A stretch of 64,000 nt of DNA from Ralstonia sp. UBA689. Its GTDB lineage: Bacteria > Pseudomonadota > Gammaproteobacteria > Burkholderiales > Burkholderiaceae. Positions within the stretch are counted from its first letter, which is position 1. Each line of letters opens with the position of its first letter. The DNA is taken from NCBI RefSeq assembly GCF_002298975.1, contig NZ_DBMV01000031.1:83392-147391 (forward strand), written 5' to 3'. The translations under genes were made by a program, and so were the position numbers. Shown here one piece after another: positions 27,792 to 37,455 of this stretch. The notes beneath the pieces are model-generated. The model had not been told where the DNA came from, made no database searches, and was given only the letters and a program-made list of their open reading frames with translations.

Positions 27792-28600
27792 CGCACGATG
27801 CCGCGCTTGGTGGCGGCGATGAAATCAGCAAACGCGGTCAGCACTTCGCGCGTCGGTACATCGTCAGTCTGCGCGATCTGCGCAGCAATCTCGGCCTTGG
27901 CCTGATCGAAGCTCAGGTCGCTCTTGTAGAGCAGCTTGTACGCCTGGCGCAGGCCGGCGATCTGTTCGGCCGTAAAGCCGCGGCGACGCAGGCCTTCGAC
28001 ATTGATGCCATGCGGCGCGGCCTTGTTGCCGCCCTTGTCGCTCGCGGCGATCACGAAAGGCGGCACGTCCTGCACCAGCGCCGAGGCACCGCCCAGCATC
28101 GCATGCGCGCCGATGCGCACGAACTGGTGCACGCCCGACATGCCGCCGAGAATGGCCCAGTCGCCCACCTCCACGTGGCCGGCAATCTGCGCGTTGCTCG
28201 AAAACACCGTGTGATTGCCCACGCGGCAGTCGTGCGCGATGTGCACGTAGGCCATGATCCAGTTGTCATCGCCAATGGACGTGACACCGGCATCCTGCGC
28301 GGTGCCGGTATGGATCGTGGTGAATTCGCGGATCGTGTTGCGATCGCCGACGATAAGCTGCGTCGGCTCGTCGCGGTACTTCATGTCCTGCGGGCGGCCG
28401 CCCACAGACGCGAAGTGGCCGATGCTGTTGTCACGGCCCAGCGTGGTGTAGCCCTCGACCACTGTATGGTGGCCGATGCGCGTGCCCGCACCAATGCGCA
28501 CATTCGGCCCGACAACCGTAAAGGCACCAATCTCGACGCTCGAATCCAGTTCGGCCTTCGGGTCGATCTGCGCTGTCGGATGGATCTTGCTCGTGCTCAT
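27788..28600 (-). CDS. lpxA: UDP-N-acetylglucosamine O-acyltransferase
   Basis: First step of lipid A synthesis: transfers 3-hydroxyacyl from ACP to UDP-GlcNAc. It has 270 residues, mostly left-handed beta-helix hexapeptide repeats (IHPTAQIDPKAELDSSVEIG...). The catalytic His is in MAYVHIAHDCRVGNH, followed by the C-terminal helical domain. The start ATG at 28600 (MSTSKIHPTA) overlaps the fabZ stop by 4 nt; the open frame extends 36 nt further into fabZ without homology. Acyl-chain choice cannot be read reliably. Confidence 0.96.
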   Translation of the reverse strand: MSTSKIHPTAQIDPKAELDSSVEIGAFTVVGPNVRIGAGTRIGHHTVVEGYTTLGRDNSIGHFASVGGRPQDMKYRDEPTQLIVGDRNTIREFTTIHTGTAQDAGVTSIGDDNWIMAYVHIAHDCRVGNHTVFSSNAQIAGHVEVGDWAILGGMSGVHQFVRIGAHAMLGGASALVQDVPPFVIAASDKGGNKAAPHGINVEGLRRRGFTAEQIAGLRQAYKLLYKSDLSFDQAKAEIAAQIAQTDDVPTREVLTAFADFIAATKRGIVR

Positions 28601-29091
28601 GCAGCACCCTTCGGCTCGTCCTTGACGATCGCACACATGATTTCGGCCTCGGCGGCCAGTTTGTCTTCCACCATGGCGAAGACCTTGAACTTCCAGAAGC
28701 CACGCTTGCCGCGCAGCACCTCCGCGTGCAGGCAGAGTTGATCGCCAGGCACGACCTGTTGCTTGAAACGTGCTGCGTCAATGGCCGTGAACAGGTAGAG
28801 ATCGTTGTCGTTGCGCTCGTGGTCGGGCTCGCCGAACGTCAGCAGCGCGGCGGTCTGCGCCAGCGCTTCGAGAATCAACACGCCCGGCATTACCGGATGC
28901 CCCGGGAAGTGGCCGTTGAAGAACGGCTCGTTGAACGTCACGTTCTTGATGGCCTTGATGCGCTTGCCCGATTCAAACTCGACCACGCGATCGACCAGCA
29001 GCATCGGGTAGCGATGCGGCAGCAGGTCGAGGATCTTCTTGATGTTGAAATCGCTGACGAGGCTCGTCGTCGCGTTAGATGCTTCAGTCAT
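28597..29091 (-). CDS. fabZ: 3-hydroxyacyl-ACP dehydratase
   Basis: Dehydrates beta-hydroxyacyl-ACP in fatty acid elongation. It competes with LpxA/LpxD for hydroxyacyl-ACP, which fits its place between their genes. It has 164 residues with a hot-dog fold. The active-site His is in NGHFPGHPVMPGV and the Glu in LILEALAQTAA. The N-terminal extension (MTEASNATTSLVSDFNIK) is slightly longer than in E. coli. It overlaps both lpxD (4 nt) and lpxA (4 nt). Confidence 0.97.
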   Translation of the reverse strand: MTEASNATTSLVSDFNIKKILDLLPHRYPMLLVDRVVEFESGKRIKAIKNVTFNEPFFNGHFPGHPVMPGVLILEALAQTAALLTFGEPDHERNDNDLYLFTAIDAARFKQQVVPGDQLCLHAEVLRGKRGFWKFKVFAMVEDKLAAEAEIMCAIVKDEPKGAA

Positions 29092-30161
29092 GATTCTTTT
29101 CGCAGGTCTTTGACCTGCTGTTCCAGTTGTTGCAACCGTTCGCGCATGCGCGTCAGGCCTCGGACGATGGCCGCGTTACGTTCCCAATCGCCGTGCGGCA
29201 TGAATGGGAAGACGCTCGTGAAGTGACCACCGGGTTTGGTGATGGATTTGGTGATGGACGTACCGCCCGACACGGTCACACGATCCGCAATCGTCAGGTG
29301 GCCAGCAAAATTGGCCGCCCCGCCGATGATGCAGTAACGCCCGATCTTCGTGCTGCCCGAGATGGCCGCGCAGCCTGCGATGACGGTGTACGCACCGACA
29401 TGCACGTTGTGCGCGATCTGCACCTGGTTGTCGATCTTGCAACCCTGCTCGACCACCGTGTCAGCCATGGCGCCACGATCGATGGCGGTGTTGGCGCCAA
29501 TCTCCACGTCGTCGCCGATCACGGCCCGGCCGGTCTGCGGAATCTTCACCCACTCACCGCCCTGCGGGCCGAAGTCAGGTGCGAAGCCAAAGCCGTCGGC
29601 ACCGATCACCACACCGCTGTGCAGAATGCAGCGCGCACCGACCACGCAGCCGTGGTAGATCGAAACGTTAGCGTAGAGCAGCGTGTCGTCGCCAATGCGA
29701 GCGTCTGCCCCGATGAAGCTGTTGCCGGCGATGCGGACACGCTCGCCTAGTACCGCGCCCGCTTCGATGGTCACATTCGGGCCGATCGAGCACGAGGCCG
29801 GCACGATGGCGCCCGCTCCCACGCTGACGCTCGGGTGGATGCCCGGCACCACAGGCCGCCCCGCCAGCGCGACGAAACGCTGGGCAACGCGGGCAAATGC
29901 GGCATAGGGGTTGGCCGCCACGAGCCAATTGCGGCCAGCGGCATGTCCTTGGGCCGCGAGCGTCTCCAGATCGCGAGGCGACACGATGATCGCACCCGCG
30001 CCAGAGCTCACGGCCTGATTGAGATACAGCGGATTGGAAAGGAAAGCGAGTTGATCCGCGCCGGCCTGGTCCAGTGGCGCGATCGACTTGACGATCAGGC
30101 CTGCGTCACCCTGGACGGTCGCGCCGAGCAACGCGGCAAGTTCACCAAGCGAAAACGACAT
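29088..30161 (-). CDS. lpxD: UDP-3-O-(3-hydroxyacyl)glucosamine N-acyltransferase
   Basis: Third step of lipid A synthesis; adds the N-linked hydroxyacyl chain. It has 357 residues: an N-terminal uridine-binding domain (MSFSLGELAALLGATVQGD), a beta-helix with many hexapeptide repeats, and a C-terminal helix (ERLQQLEQQVKDL). The catalytic His is probably in VQIAHNVHVGAYTVIAG. The start at 30161 is chosen at the conserved MSFSLGEL; the longer frame to 30194 lacks support. It lies 10 nt downstream of skp. Confidence 0.96.
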   Translation of the reverse strand: MSFSLGELAALLGATVQGDAGLIVKSIAPLDQAGADQLAFLSNPLYLNQAVSSGAGAIIVSPRDLETLAAQGHAAGRNWLVAANPYAAFARVAQRFVALAGRPVVPGIHPSVSVGAGAIVPASCSIGPNVTIEAGAVLGERVRIAGNSFIGADARIGDDTLLYANVSIYHGCVVGARCILHSGVVIGADGFGFAPDFGPQGGEWVKIPQTGRAVIGDDVEIGANTAIDRGAMADTVVEQGCKIDNQVQIAHNVHVGAYTVIAGCAAISGSTKIGRYCIIGGAANFAGHLTIADRVTVSGGTSITKSITKPGGHFTSVFPFMPHGDWERNAAIVRGLTRMRERLQQLEQQVKDLRKES

Positions 30162-30171
30162 TGGAACAACC

Positions 30172-30726
30172 TCATTTCGCCGATTGCGAGCCATTCAGTT
30201 GCTTGAGCACATCGTCCGTGATGTCGATGCGCGGGTTCACGTACACAGCTTCCTGCACGATCAGATCGTACTTGCGTTGCTCGGCAATCTGACGAATCAC
30301 GCGGTTAGCGCGCTCAAGCACCTGGGCCAACTCCTCATTGCGACGCTGGTTCAGGTCTTCACGGAACTCGCGCTGCTTGCGCTGGAAGTCGCGATCCAGG
30401 TCGGACAGCTCGCGCTGACGACGCGTGCGGTCGGCATCGGCCAGCACGGCCGAGTCCTTGTCCAGCTTATCGGACATGCTCTTGAGCTTGGCCGCCAGGT
30501 CTTGCAACTCGCGATCGCGCTTGGCGAACTCAGCTTCGAGCTTGGCCTGCGCAGCCTTGGCCGGCTGCGAATCGCGCAGAATGCGCTCGGAATTGACGGC
30601 GGCGATGCGAGCTTCCTGCGCGGCGGCCGGCAGCACAAAGCTGGCGGCGGCAAGCGCGGCAAAAGCAACAGACACGCCCAAGCGGGACAACGTGATGCGC
30701 GTGGATTTCATGATGAATGCAGTCAT
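30172..30726 (-). CDS. skp: Periplasmic chaperone Skp/OmpH
   Basis: Trimeric periplasmic holdase that carries unfolded outer-membrane proteins to BamA. It has 184 residues from the ATG that forms TAATG with the bamA stop; a second ATG at 30711 (MKSTRITLSRLG) is equally possible. Signal peptide cleavage is expected after VLPAAAQ. The mature part is a long helical hairpin rich in Arg/Glu/Lys/Ala (AKLEAEFAKRDRELQDLAAK, then FREDLNQRRNEELAQVLERA), as in Skp. It sits between bamA and lpxD, a conserved order. Confidence 0.93.
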   Translation of the reverse strand: MTAFIMKSTRITLSRLGVSVAFAALAAASFVLPAAAQEARIAAVNSERILRDSQPAKAAQAKLEAEFAKRDRELQDLAAKLKSMSDKLDKDSAVLADADRTRRQRELSDLDRDFQRKQREFREDLNQRRNEELAQVLERANRVIRQIAEQRKYDLIVQEAVYVNPRIDITDDVLKQLNGSQSAK

Positions 30727-33020
30727 TAGAATGCGGTCCCGATCTGGAACTGGAAGCGTTGGGTCTGGTCTTCGGCCTTCCTCTTGATGGGGAAGCCCAT
30801 GCTGATCTTCAGCGGACCAATCGGCGACAGCCACGACAGGCCGAAACCGGTGGAATAGCGCATATCGCCAACCTTGAACGGCTGACCTTCGGCAAACACG
30901 TTACCGTAGTCGAAGAACGTGAACAGGCGCACAGTGCGATCCACGCCCGAGCCCGGCAGCGGGAAGATGAATTCCACGTTACCGACGAACTTGCTGGCAC
31001 CACCGATGGCCACGCCGTTCGCGTCGCGCGGGCCCAGCGTGCTGGTCTCGTACCCGCGCACCGAGCCGATACCGCCGGCGTAGTAGTTCTTGAAGATCGG
31101 GAAGTCCTTGCCGCCGTAGCCGTGGCCGTAGCCGATTTCGTTGTTGAACGCCAGTGTGAACGATTTCGACACCGGGTAGAACCACTGGTGCTGGTAATAC
31201 GCGCGGTAGTACGTGATGCCGCCAGGAGCACCAACTTCCAAATTAGCCTGCTGATAGCGGCCACGTGTTGGGACCAGGGCGCTGTCACGCTGGTCCTTGG
31301 ACCAGCCGACGGTAAGCGGGAAGCTGTTGGTAATACGGCCGTTCTTGGCGACCCAGTTCTGGTACGCCAGTGGGGTGTTGCTCGTCACGTCGATCGTCGT
31401 GCGCTCGTAGCCCAGGCCGAAGAACACGGTGTCGGTTTCCGAGAACGGCACGCCAAACTTGAGGTTGCCGCCCTCTTGCACAACGCGATAGTCCTGGTCA
31501 CCCGTGTAATACAGCGGACGATACGTGCGGTAGTACAGCTCGGTCGAGCGGCTGATGCCATCGGTCGTGAAGTACGGATCGTACTGCGTGACGGCGATCG
31601 TGCGGTTCGCCTTGGACGTGTTCACGTCCAGGCCCACGCTGGTACCGGAACCGAACACGTTGTCCTGGCGAATACCGGCCGACAGCACCAGCTTGTCGGT
31701 CGACGAGAAACCCACGCCCAGGTTGATCTGGCCCGTCGGCTTTTCAGTCACGTTAACGTTCACATCCACCTGGTCGGACGTGCCCGGAACGTCTTCGGTG
31801 GTGATGTTCGCGTCGGTGAAGTAACCCGTGCGATTGATACGATTCTGAGAGAGCTGCAGCTTCTCGCCATCGAACCACGAGGCCTCCATCTGGCGCATCT
31901 CGCGGCGCACGACCTCATCGCGCGTCTTGCTGTTGCCGACCACATTGACGCGACGCACATAGACGCGGCGGCCCGGGTCGACCACCAGCGTGAGTGCGAC
32001 CACGCGGTTCTTCTGGTCGATCTGCGGCTGCGGATTGATGGTGGCGAAGGCGTAGCCGTACGTACCGAGCAAGTCGGTGATCGCCTTGGTGGTAGCCGAC
32101 AGCTTGGCCGACGAGAACACATCGCCCTGCTTGAGCTTGATGAGCTTCTCCATCTCGGCCTGCTTGCCGAGCAGCTCGCCGGTCAGCTTGATGTCCGATA
32201 CCTTGTACTGCTCACCCTCGTGGATGTTCAGCGTCAGGTAGATATCCTTCTTGTCCGGCGTGATGGAAACCTGGGTCGACTCGATGGCGAACTCCAGGTA
32301 GCCGCGGTCCAGGTAAAACGAGCGCAGCGCTTCCAGGTCGGCCGTGAGCTTCTGCTTGGAGTACAGATCGTTCTTGGTGTACCACGACAGCCAGTTGGGC
32401 GTGGACAATTGCATCTCGTCGCGCAGGTCGCCTTCCTTGAAGGCCTTGTTGCCGACGATGTTGATCTGGCGAATCTTGGCCGTCGGCCCTTCGTCCACGG
32501 TGAAGGTGATCGACACGCGATTTGCGTCGACCGGCGTGACGGTGGTCGACACGTCGGCTGCGTAGTAGCCGCGCGAGACATACTGGCGCTTGATTTCCTG
32601 CTCGGCGCGGTCGATCAGCGACTTGTCGTAGTAGCGGGCTTCGGCCACGCCCACGCCGCGCAGCGTGCGACGCAGAGCTTCCTTGTCGAACTCCTTGAAG
32701 CCGATGAACTCAAGCTGCGAGATGGCCGGACGCTCTTCCACGCGCACCACCAGCACGTTGCCTTCGGCGCGAATCTGCACGTCCTTGAAGAAGCCGGTGT
32801 TGTAGAGCGCGCGGATCGATTCGGCGCCCTTATCGTCGGTGAAGGTCTCACCCACCTTCACGGGCAGATAGCCGAACACGGTGCCCGGCTCGACGCGCTG
32901 CACCCCCTCCACGCGAATGTCCTTGACGACGAACGGCTCCACTGCATGAGCCTGACCGGTAGTCACGGTCAGCACGGAGGCCGCCAGCACGCTGAGCGGG
33001 AAGCGATGTTGTCTGATCAA
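30726..33020 (-). CDS. bamA: Outer-membrane protein assembly factor BamA
   Basis: Central component of the BAM complex that folds and inserts beta-barrel proteins. It has 764 residues: a signal peptide (to GQAHA), five POTRA domains (about 25-420; e.g. PFVVKDIRVEGVQRVEPG), then a 16-strand barrel with the VRGYETSTLGPRD loop motif and a C-terminal strand ending QRFQFQIGTAF (terminal Phe). It starts with TTG at 33020, preceded by AGGGGA at about 7 nt; no ATG lies nearby, so the rare start is well supported. skp follows with a 1-nt stop/start overlap. Confidence 0.96.
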   Translation of the reverse strand: MIRQHRFPLSVLAASVLTVTTGQAHAVEPFVVKDIRVEGVQRVEPGTVFGYLPVKVGETFTDDKGAESIRALYNTGFFKDVQIRAEGNVLVVRVEERPAISQLEFIGFKEFDKEALRRTLRGVGVAEARYYDKSLIDRAEQEIKRQYVSRGYYAADVSTTVTPVDANRVSITFTVDEGPTAKIRQINIVGNKAFKEGDLRDEMQLSTPNWLSWYTKNDLYSKQKLTADLEALRSFYLDRGYLEFAIESTQVSITPDKKDIYLTLNIHEGEQYKVSDIKLTGELLGKQAEMEKLIKLKQGDVFSSAKLSATTKAITDLLGTYGYAFATINPQPQIDQKNRVVALTLVVDPGRRVYVRRVNVVGNSKTRDEVVRREMRQMEASWFDGEKLQLSQNRINRTGYFTDANITTEDVPGTSDQVDVNVNVTEKPTGQINLGVGFSSTDKLVLSAGIRQDNVFGSGTSVGLDVNTSKANRTIAVTQYDPYFTTDGISRSTELYYRTYRPLYYTGDQDYRVVQEGGNLKFGVPFSETDTVFFGLGYERTTIDVTSNTPLAYQNWVAKNGRITNSFPLTVGWSKDQRDSALVPTRGRYQQANLEVGAPGGITYYRAYYQHQWFYPVSKSFTLAFNNEIGYGHGYGGKDFPIFKNYYAGGIGSVRGYETSTLGPRDANGVAIGGASKFVGNVEFIFPLPGSGVDRTVRLFTFFDYGNVFAEGQPFKVGDMRYSTGFGLSWLSPIGPLKISMGFPIKRKAEDQTQRFQFQIGTAF

Positions 33021-33122
33021 TCTAATCCCCTAATTGGATCCAGTTGGAATCCACTTCCGAGTGTTTTCAAAACCCTGGGTTGCCCGCTCATGCCAGGCAA
33101 AACGATGAGGCTTGCGACACAT

Positions 33123-34511
33123 CTAGCCCCGAGTCAGGAACAGCCGACTCAGATCGTTATACAAGGCGAGCGAAGTGAGAAGCAGGATGCAGGCGACGCC
33201 GATCTTTTGAAGGACCGCTTGCCAGGATTCCGGCACGGGTCTGCCTGTCAAAAATTCCACGCAATAATACAGCAAATGCCCCCCATCCAATACCGGAACG
33301 GGCAACAAGTTCAGCACGCCAAGGCTGACGCTGATCAACGCAAGAAAGCCCACAAACGTCTGCCAGCCAAGGCTTGCCGCCTTGCCCGCGAAGTCGGCCA
33401 CCGTGATCGGACCGCTCAGGTTCTGCAGCGAAGCCTGCCCCACGATCATCTTGCCCAGCACCTCCAACGACAGCACCGAGGTTTGCCAGACTTCGCGCAC
33501 CGCATGCGCCAATGCGGCACTCGGCTCGTCGCGGATAAGCGTCGTTTCCACCTTCTGATGGAGTTGCGCACCCAGCTTGCCGATTTTCGGCCCGTTCGGG
33601 TTCTTGGGATCGACCTCGGCATCTGGGCGAACGGGCAGCGTCATTGGCTCGCCGTTGCGCAGGATGTCGATCGAGGCGTTCTGCTCCGGCATGGCGCGAA
33701 TCCAGCGGATGAGATCCGTCGCCTGGTCGGCGGACTGTCCCGCGAAGCGGACGATCTGGTCGCCGGCGCGCAACCCGCCACGTTCCGCCGCACTGCCGCG
33801 CAGGACATCGACAATGGTGACCGGACCGCCAAGCAGGCGCAGGCCGATCTGGTCGATCACGTCGGCCTGGGGCGTACGGGCCGCGCTCGGCAAGCCGTGC
33901 AGGCGAACTGAGCGCTCAACCCCGTCGGTGCCGCGCACCTGCACCAGGGCATCATGCCCGCCTATGCCGGCGGCATACAGGCGCATACGGACGTCGCTCC
34001 AACTCCGTACGGGGCTAGGAGCCTCGTTCTCGGTGCCAATGGCGACGACGCGGTCCTTCGCGCGCAGATCCGCCTGGGCGGCAACACTGCCCGGCGGCGG
34101 CGCCCCGAGGATAGGCAGCGGCTCGACCGCCCCAACCCACGCCAGCACGGCATACAGAACGATCGCCAGCAGAAAGTTGGCGATGGGACCAGCAGCCACG
34201 ATGGCAAATCGCTTGTAGACGGGCTGGTGGTCAAAGGTACGCGGCAGCTCTTCCGGCAGGATGGGCGGGTCCTTCTCAGGGTCTCGCGAGTCCTCACCCA
34301 GCATCTTGACGTAACCGCCCAGGGGGACCGCGCAGATCGTCCATTCGGTGCGATCCGAACCACGGCCGACATAGCGAAACAGCACCTTGCCGAAGCCGAC
34401 GGAGAACCGCAGCACCTTCACGCCGCACAGGCGCGCGACGCTGTAGTGTCCCAGTTCATGAATGACGATCAGTACCGCGATCGCAAAGACAAACGCTAAA
34501 ACGGTCTGCAA
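33123..34511 (-). CDS. rseP: Site-2 intramembrane zinc protease RseP
   Basis: Cleaves anti-sigma factors within the membrane in the envelope-stress response and clears signal-peptide remnants. It has 462 residues with four membrane segments. The zinc site is HELGH at 18-22 with a third ligand in PVPVLDGGHLLYY. Two PDZ domains lie in the periplasmic loop (GSVAAQADLRAKDRVVAIG; GSAAERGGLRAGDQIVRFAG). It starts with TTG at 34511, with GGAGAAGG upstream. It lies between dxr and bamA; the 102-nt gap to bamA holds imperfect TGGATTCCAAC repeats. Confidence 0.95.
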   Translation of the reverse strand: MQTVLAFVFAIAVLIVIHELGHYSVARLCGVKVLRFSVGFGKVLFRYVGRGSDRTEWTICAVPLGGYVKMLGEDSRDPEKDPPILPEELPRTFDHQPVYKRFAIVAAGPIANFLLAIVLYAVLAWVGAVEPLPILGAPPPGSVAAQADLRAKDRVVAIGTENEAPSPVRSWSDVRMRLYAAGIGGHDALVQVRGTDGVERSVRLHGLPSAARTPQADVIDQIGLRLLGGPVTIVDVLRGSAAERGGLRAGDQIVRFAGQSADQATDLIRWIRAMPEQNASIDILRNGEPMTLPVRPDAEVDPKNPNGPKIGKLGAQLHQKVETTLIRDEPSAALAHAVREVWQTSVLSLEVLGKMIVGQASLQNLSGPITVADFAGKAASLGWQTFVGFLALISVSLGVLNLLPVPVLDGGHLLYYCVEFLTGRPVPESWQAVLQKIGVACILLLTSLALYNDLSRLFLTRG

Positions 34512-34599
34512 GAACCTTCTCCGGATTCACTGATGGGCGCGCACGGGCCCGGCACGCGTGAGCGCATTATGTTACCTGCTTGCGCTGACGGACCACTTG

Positions 34600-35790
34600 T
34601 CACGCAGCGGGCAGATGCGCGCACACCGTCGCGATATAGCGCTTGGCTTGGCTGCGCGCCTGCGCATCGGCAGCAAAGACCGTGTCGAGCGAATCCGCCT
34701 GCACGATAGACGCACGCGCCAGCGTATCGCCTACCACAGCGGCAATATCCGTAAACCGGATGCGGCGCCGCAAAAATGCCTCGACCGCCACTTCGTTGGC
34801 TGCATTCAGCACAGCAGGTGCCGTGCCACCGGCGCGCAGCGCATCAAATGCCAGCGCCAGGCATGGGAAGCGGTGCAGGTCCGGCGCCTCGAAAGTCAGC
34901 GTGCCGGTGGCGGCAAGGTCCAGCAGCGGGACGCCCGCCTCGATGCGTTCTGGATAGGCCAGTCCGTAGGCAATCGGCGTACGCATGTCGGGGTTGCCGA
35001 GCTGCGCCAGCACCGAGCCATCGTCGTAACCGACCATCGAATGAATCACGCTCTGCGGGTGAATCAACACCTCAAGGCTTTCGACTGGCACGCCGAACAG
35101 CCAGAACGCCTCGATCACCTCCAGCCCCTTGTTCATCATGGTGGCGGAGTCGACCGAGATCTTGCGCCCCATGACCCAGTTCGGGTGGGCGCAGGCTTGG
35201 TCGGGTGTGACATCGGCGAGGGTGTCGACAGCGCGCGTGCGAAACGGCCCGCCCGAGGCCGTCAGGATGATGCGCGACACGCCTCGCCCGAACTGCGGGG
35301 CCTGCTGCGGCAGACACTGGAAGATGGCGTTGTGCTCGCTGTCGATCGGCAACACGGTTGCGCCATGCTGATGCACGGCATCCATGAACAGCGCGCCGGA
35401 CATCACCAAAGCTTCCTTGTTGGCCAGCAGTACGCGCTTGCCCGCTCGCACCGCGGCCAGCGTCGGGCGCAGGCCAGCCGCACCGACGATCGCCGCCATC
35501 ACTGCGTCGCAATCGGAATGGGCAGCCGCCTCTTCCAGCGCTTCGGCGCCAAAGCGGATGTCGATACCGGCGGCATCGGTGCCAAGCAACTCGCGCAACG
35601 TATCGGCTGCGGCCGCGGAGCCGAGCACCGCCATCTGCGGGCGGAACTCGCGGCACAGCGCGGCCAGCTTGTCAGCCTGCGCGTTGGCGGTCAGTGCAAA
35701 TATGCGGTACTTGTCAGGATGTCGGCGCACCACGTCGAGTGTGCTGTCGCCGATGGAGCCGGTGGCGCCAAGAACGGTCAAGCGCATCAT
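34600..35790 (-). CDS. dxr: 1-deoxy-D-xylulose 5-phosphate reductoisomerase
   Basis: NADPH-dependent second step of the MEP isoprenoid pathway, which feeds undecaprenyl phosphate synthesis (UppS is nearby). It has 396 residues. The N-terminal NADPH-binding motif is TVLGATGSIGDSTLDVV; metal and substrate loops are PIDSEHNAIFQCL and LTASGGPFRTR. Two adjacent ATGs (35790 and 35787) can start it. It follows cdsA by 14 nt. Confidence 0.97.
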   Translation of the reverse strand: MMRLTVLGATGSIGDSTLDVVRRHPDKYRIFALTANAQADKLAALCREFRPQMAVLGSAAAADTLRELLGTDAAGIDIRFGAEALEEAAAHSDCDAVMAAIVGAAGLRPTLAAVRAGKRVLLANKEALVMSGALFMDAVHQHGATVLPIDSEHNAIFQCLPQQAPQFGRGVSRIILTASGGPFRTRAVDTLADVTPDQACAHPNWVMGRKISVDSATMMNKGLEVIEAFWLFGVPVESLEVLIHPQSVIHSMVGYDDGSVLAQLGNPDMRTPIAYGLAYPERIEAGVPLLDLAATGTLTFEAPDLHRFPCLALAFDALRAGGTAPAVLNAANEVAVEAFLRRRIRFTDIAAVVGDTLARASIVQADSLDTVFAADAQARSQAKRYIATVCAHLPAA

Positions 35791-35804
35791 GTTCGTCAGA
35801 CGCC

Positions 35805-36623
35805 TTAGGAAATCAGCAGCGCGGCCAGCGGAAACACCGGCAGCAGCGCATCAATGCGGTCAAGCACGCCACCGTGGCCAGGCAGCAGGCGACTGCTGTC
35901 CTTCATGCCGACCTGACGCTTGAGCAGGGATTCAAACAGATCGCCGCCAACGCTTGCAGCCACCAGCAGAATAGTCAGCGCCAAGGCGACGACCGCGCCG
36001 TGCTGATCGAATGCGCGAGAAAACCACGTCGGGGCAAACCAGTGCGTAACGCCGGCTACGGTGGCAATCACCGTCACCAACACCGCGCCACCGATCGCAC
36101 CTTCCCAAGACTTGCCAGGACTGATGGTCGGCGCCAGCTTGCGATGGCCGATCGCCTTGCCGACGAAATACGCGCCCACGTCCGCCGCCCATACGAGCAC
36201 TGCCACGGACAACAGGAATGCAATCCCCTCAGCACGCAGTGCGCTGACCGCATGCACGAACGCCGGCAGGATCACCCAGCCCAGCAGCGTAAACACCACC
36301 TGGCGGCCGCCGCGCAACTCTCGCACGCCACCAGCCAGCAGCACCCAGGCCACGGCCCACGCCGCCACTGCAAGGTAGAACAGCGGGCGAACGTCGCCAC
36401 GCGCCGGAATGTCGTGCCACGCGATTGTCAGCATGACGACCACGACGGCATACAGCACCGGCCCCCACCAGCCAGGCAAGCGCACTAGGCGACCCCATTC
36501 CCAGGCAGCGAGCGCGGCAAACACCATCACCAGCCCGGCCAGGCCGGCGGGTGGCGCGAAGAACAGAATGGGCAGGATGACAATCAGCAGGCAGACAGCG
36601 GTAATAACGCGAGTCAGCAGCAT
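35805..36623 (-). CDS. cdsA: Phosphatidate cytidylyltransferase
   Basis: Makes CDP-diacylglycerol from phosphatidic acid and CTP in the inner membrane, the entry to phospholipid synthesis. It has 272 residues, almost entirely hydrophobic helices. The family signature lies near the C-terminus (SVGGDLFESLLKRQVGMKDS, ending PGHGGVLDRIDALLPVFPLA). GGAG precedes the ATG, and the uppS stop is 3 nt upstream, so coupling is probable. Confidence 0.95.
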   Translation of the reverse strand: MLLTRVITAVCLLIVILPILFFAPPAGLAGLVMVFAALAAWEWGRLVRLPGWWGPVLYAVVVVMLTIAWHDIPARGDVRPLFYLAVAAWAVAWVLLAGGVRELRGGRQVVFTLLGWVILPAFVHAVSALRAEGIAFLLSVAVLVWAADVGAYFVGKAIGHRKLAPTISPGKSWEGAIGGAVLVTVIATVAGVTHWFAPTWFSRAFDQHGAVVALALTILLVAASVGGDLFESLLKRQVGMKDSSRLLPGHGGVLDRIDALLPVFPLAALLIS

Positions 36624-36626
36624 GTG

Positions 36627-37403
36627 TCAGGCTCCGGCGGATAGCGCAGGGGGAACATCGGGATCGAGCTGTGCGCTGGTACGGCCAAAGCGACGCTCGC
36701 GGTTGCGATACCAGGCGAAGGCACGATCGAGTTCAGCCGCGTCGAAGTCGGGCCAATAGCGATCGGTGAAGTACAGCTCGGAATACGCGAGTTGCCACAG
36801 CAGGAAGTTGCTGATCCGCTGCTCGCCGCCGGTACGGATGAACAGGTCCGGCTCCGGCGCATAGGCCAGCGCCATATGTGGGGCCAGTGCCTCTTCGGTA
36901 ATCGCCTCAGGGGCGATGCCCGGTTGCGCAGTCACCAGGGCGCGCATGGCCTGCAGAATGTCCCAGCGGCCGCCGTAATTGGCGGCAATGGTGACGGTCA
37001 GGCCGGTGTTGGCGGCGGTCTTGGCCTCGGCCTCACGAATGAGCAACTGGATGCGCGGGCTGAAGGCTGCCAAGTCGCCGACCACGCGCAGGCGGATGCC
37101 GTTCTCGTGCAGCTTGCCCACCTCGCGGCGCAGCGCCGTCATGAACAGCTTCATGAGGAAGGAGACTTCCTCGGCCGGGCGGCGCCAGTTCTCGGAGCTG
37201 AAGGCGAACAGCGTCAGGTAGCCGACGCCGCGGCGCGCCGCCGCCTCGACCGTCGCACGCACGGCGTCAAGGCCGCGGCTATGCCCAGCCACGCGCGGCA
37301 GATGCCGCTCGGTGGCCCAGCGGCCGTTGCCGTCCATGATGATGGCGATGTGGCGCGGCGTATCGGCGGTGTCAGGCACCGCCAGAGTGGAACTGATATG
37401 CAT
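36627..37403 (-). CDS. uppS: Undecaprenyl diphosphate synthase (cis-prenyltransferase)
   Basis: Builds the C55 lipid carrier for peptidoglycan and O-antigen from FPP and IPP. It has 258 residues. The catalytic Asp is in the signature HIAIIMDGNGRWATERHLPR (about 18-37); further motifs are TLFAFSSENWRRP and LFIRTGGEQRISNFLLWQ. The start ATG at 37403 (MHISSTLAV) is preferred to an upstream in-frame start at 37433. It lies 52 nt after frr. Confidence 0.96.
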   Translation of the reverse strand: MHISSTLAVPDTADTPRHIAIIMDGNGRWATERHLPRVAGHSRGLDAVRATVEAAARRGVGYLTLFAFSSENWRRPAEEVSFLMKLFMTALRREVGKLHENGIRLRVVGDLAAFSPRIQLLIREAEAKTAANTGLTVTIAANYGGRWDILQAMRALVTAQPGIAPEAITEEALAPHMALAYAPEPDLFIRTGGEQRISNFLLWQLAYSELYFTDRYWPDFDAAELDRAFAWYRNRERRFGRTSAQLDPDVPPALSAGA

Positions 37404-37455
37404 GAATCGGGCTTCCCGCAGCCGGCACACCATGCACCGGCCGCAGGAGACGGCC

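Noticed and set aside
30717..33911. 1,064-residue open frame on the plus strand opposite bamA and rseP
   Set aside because: Antisense shadow of two well-identified genes in high-GC DNA; composition is Arg/His/Val/Leu-rich with no domains.
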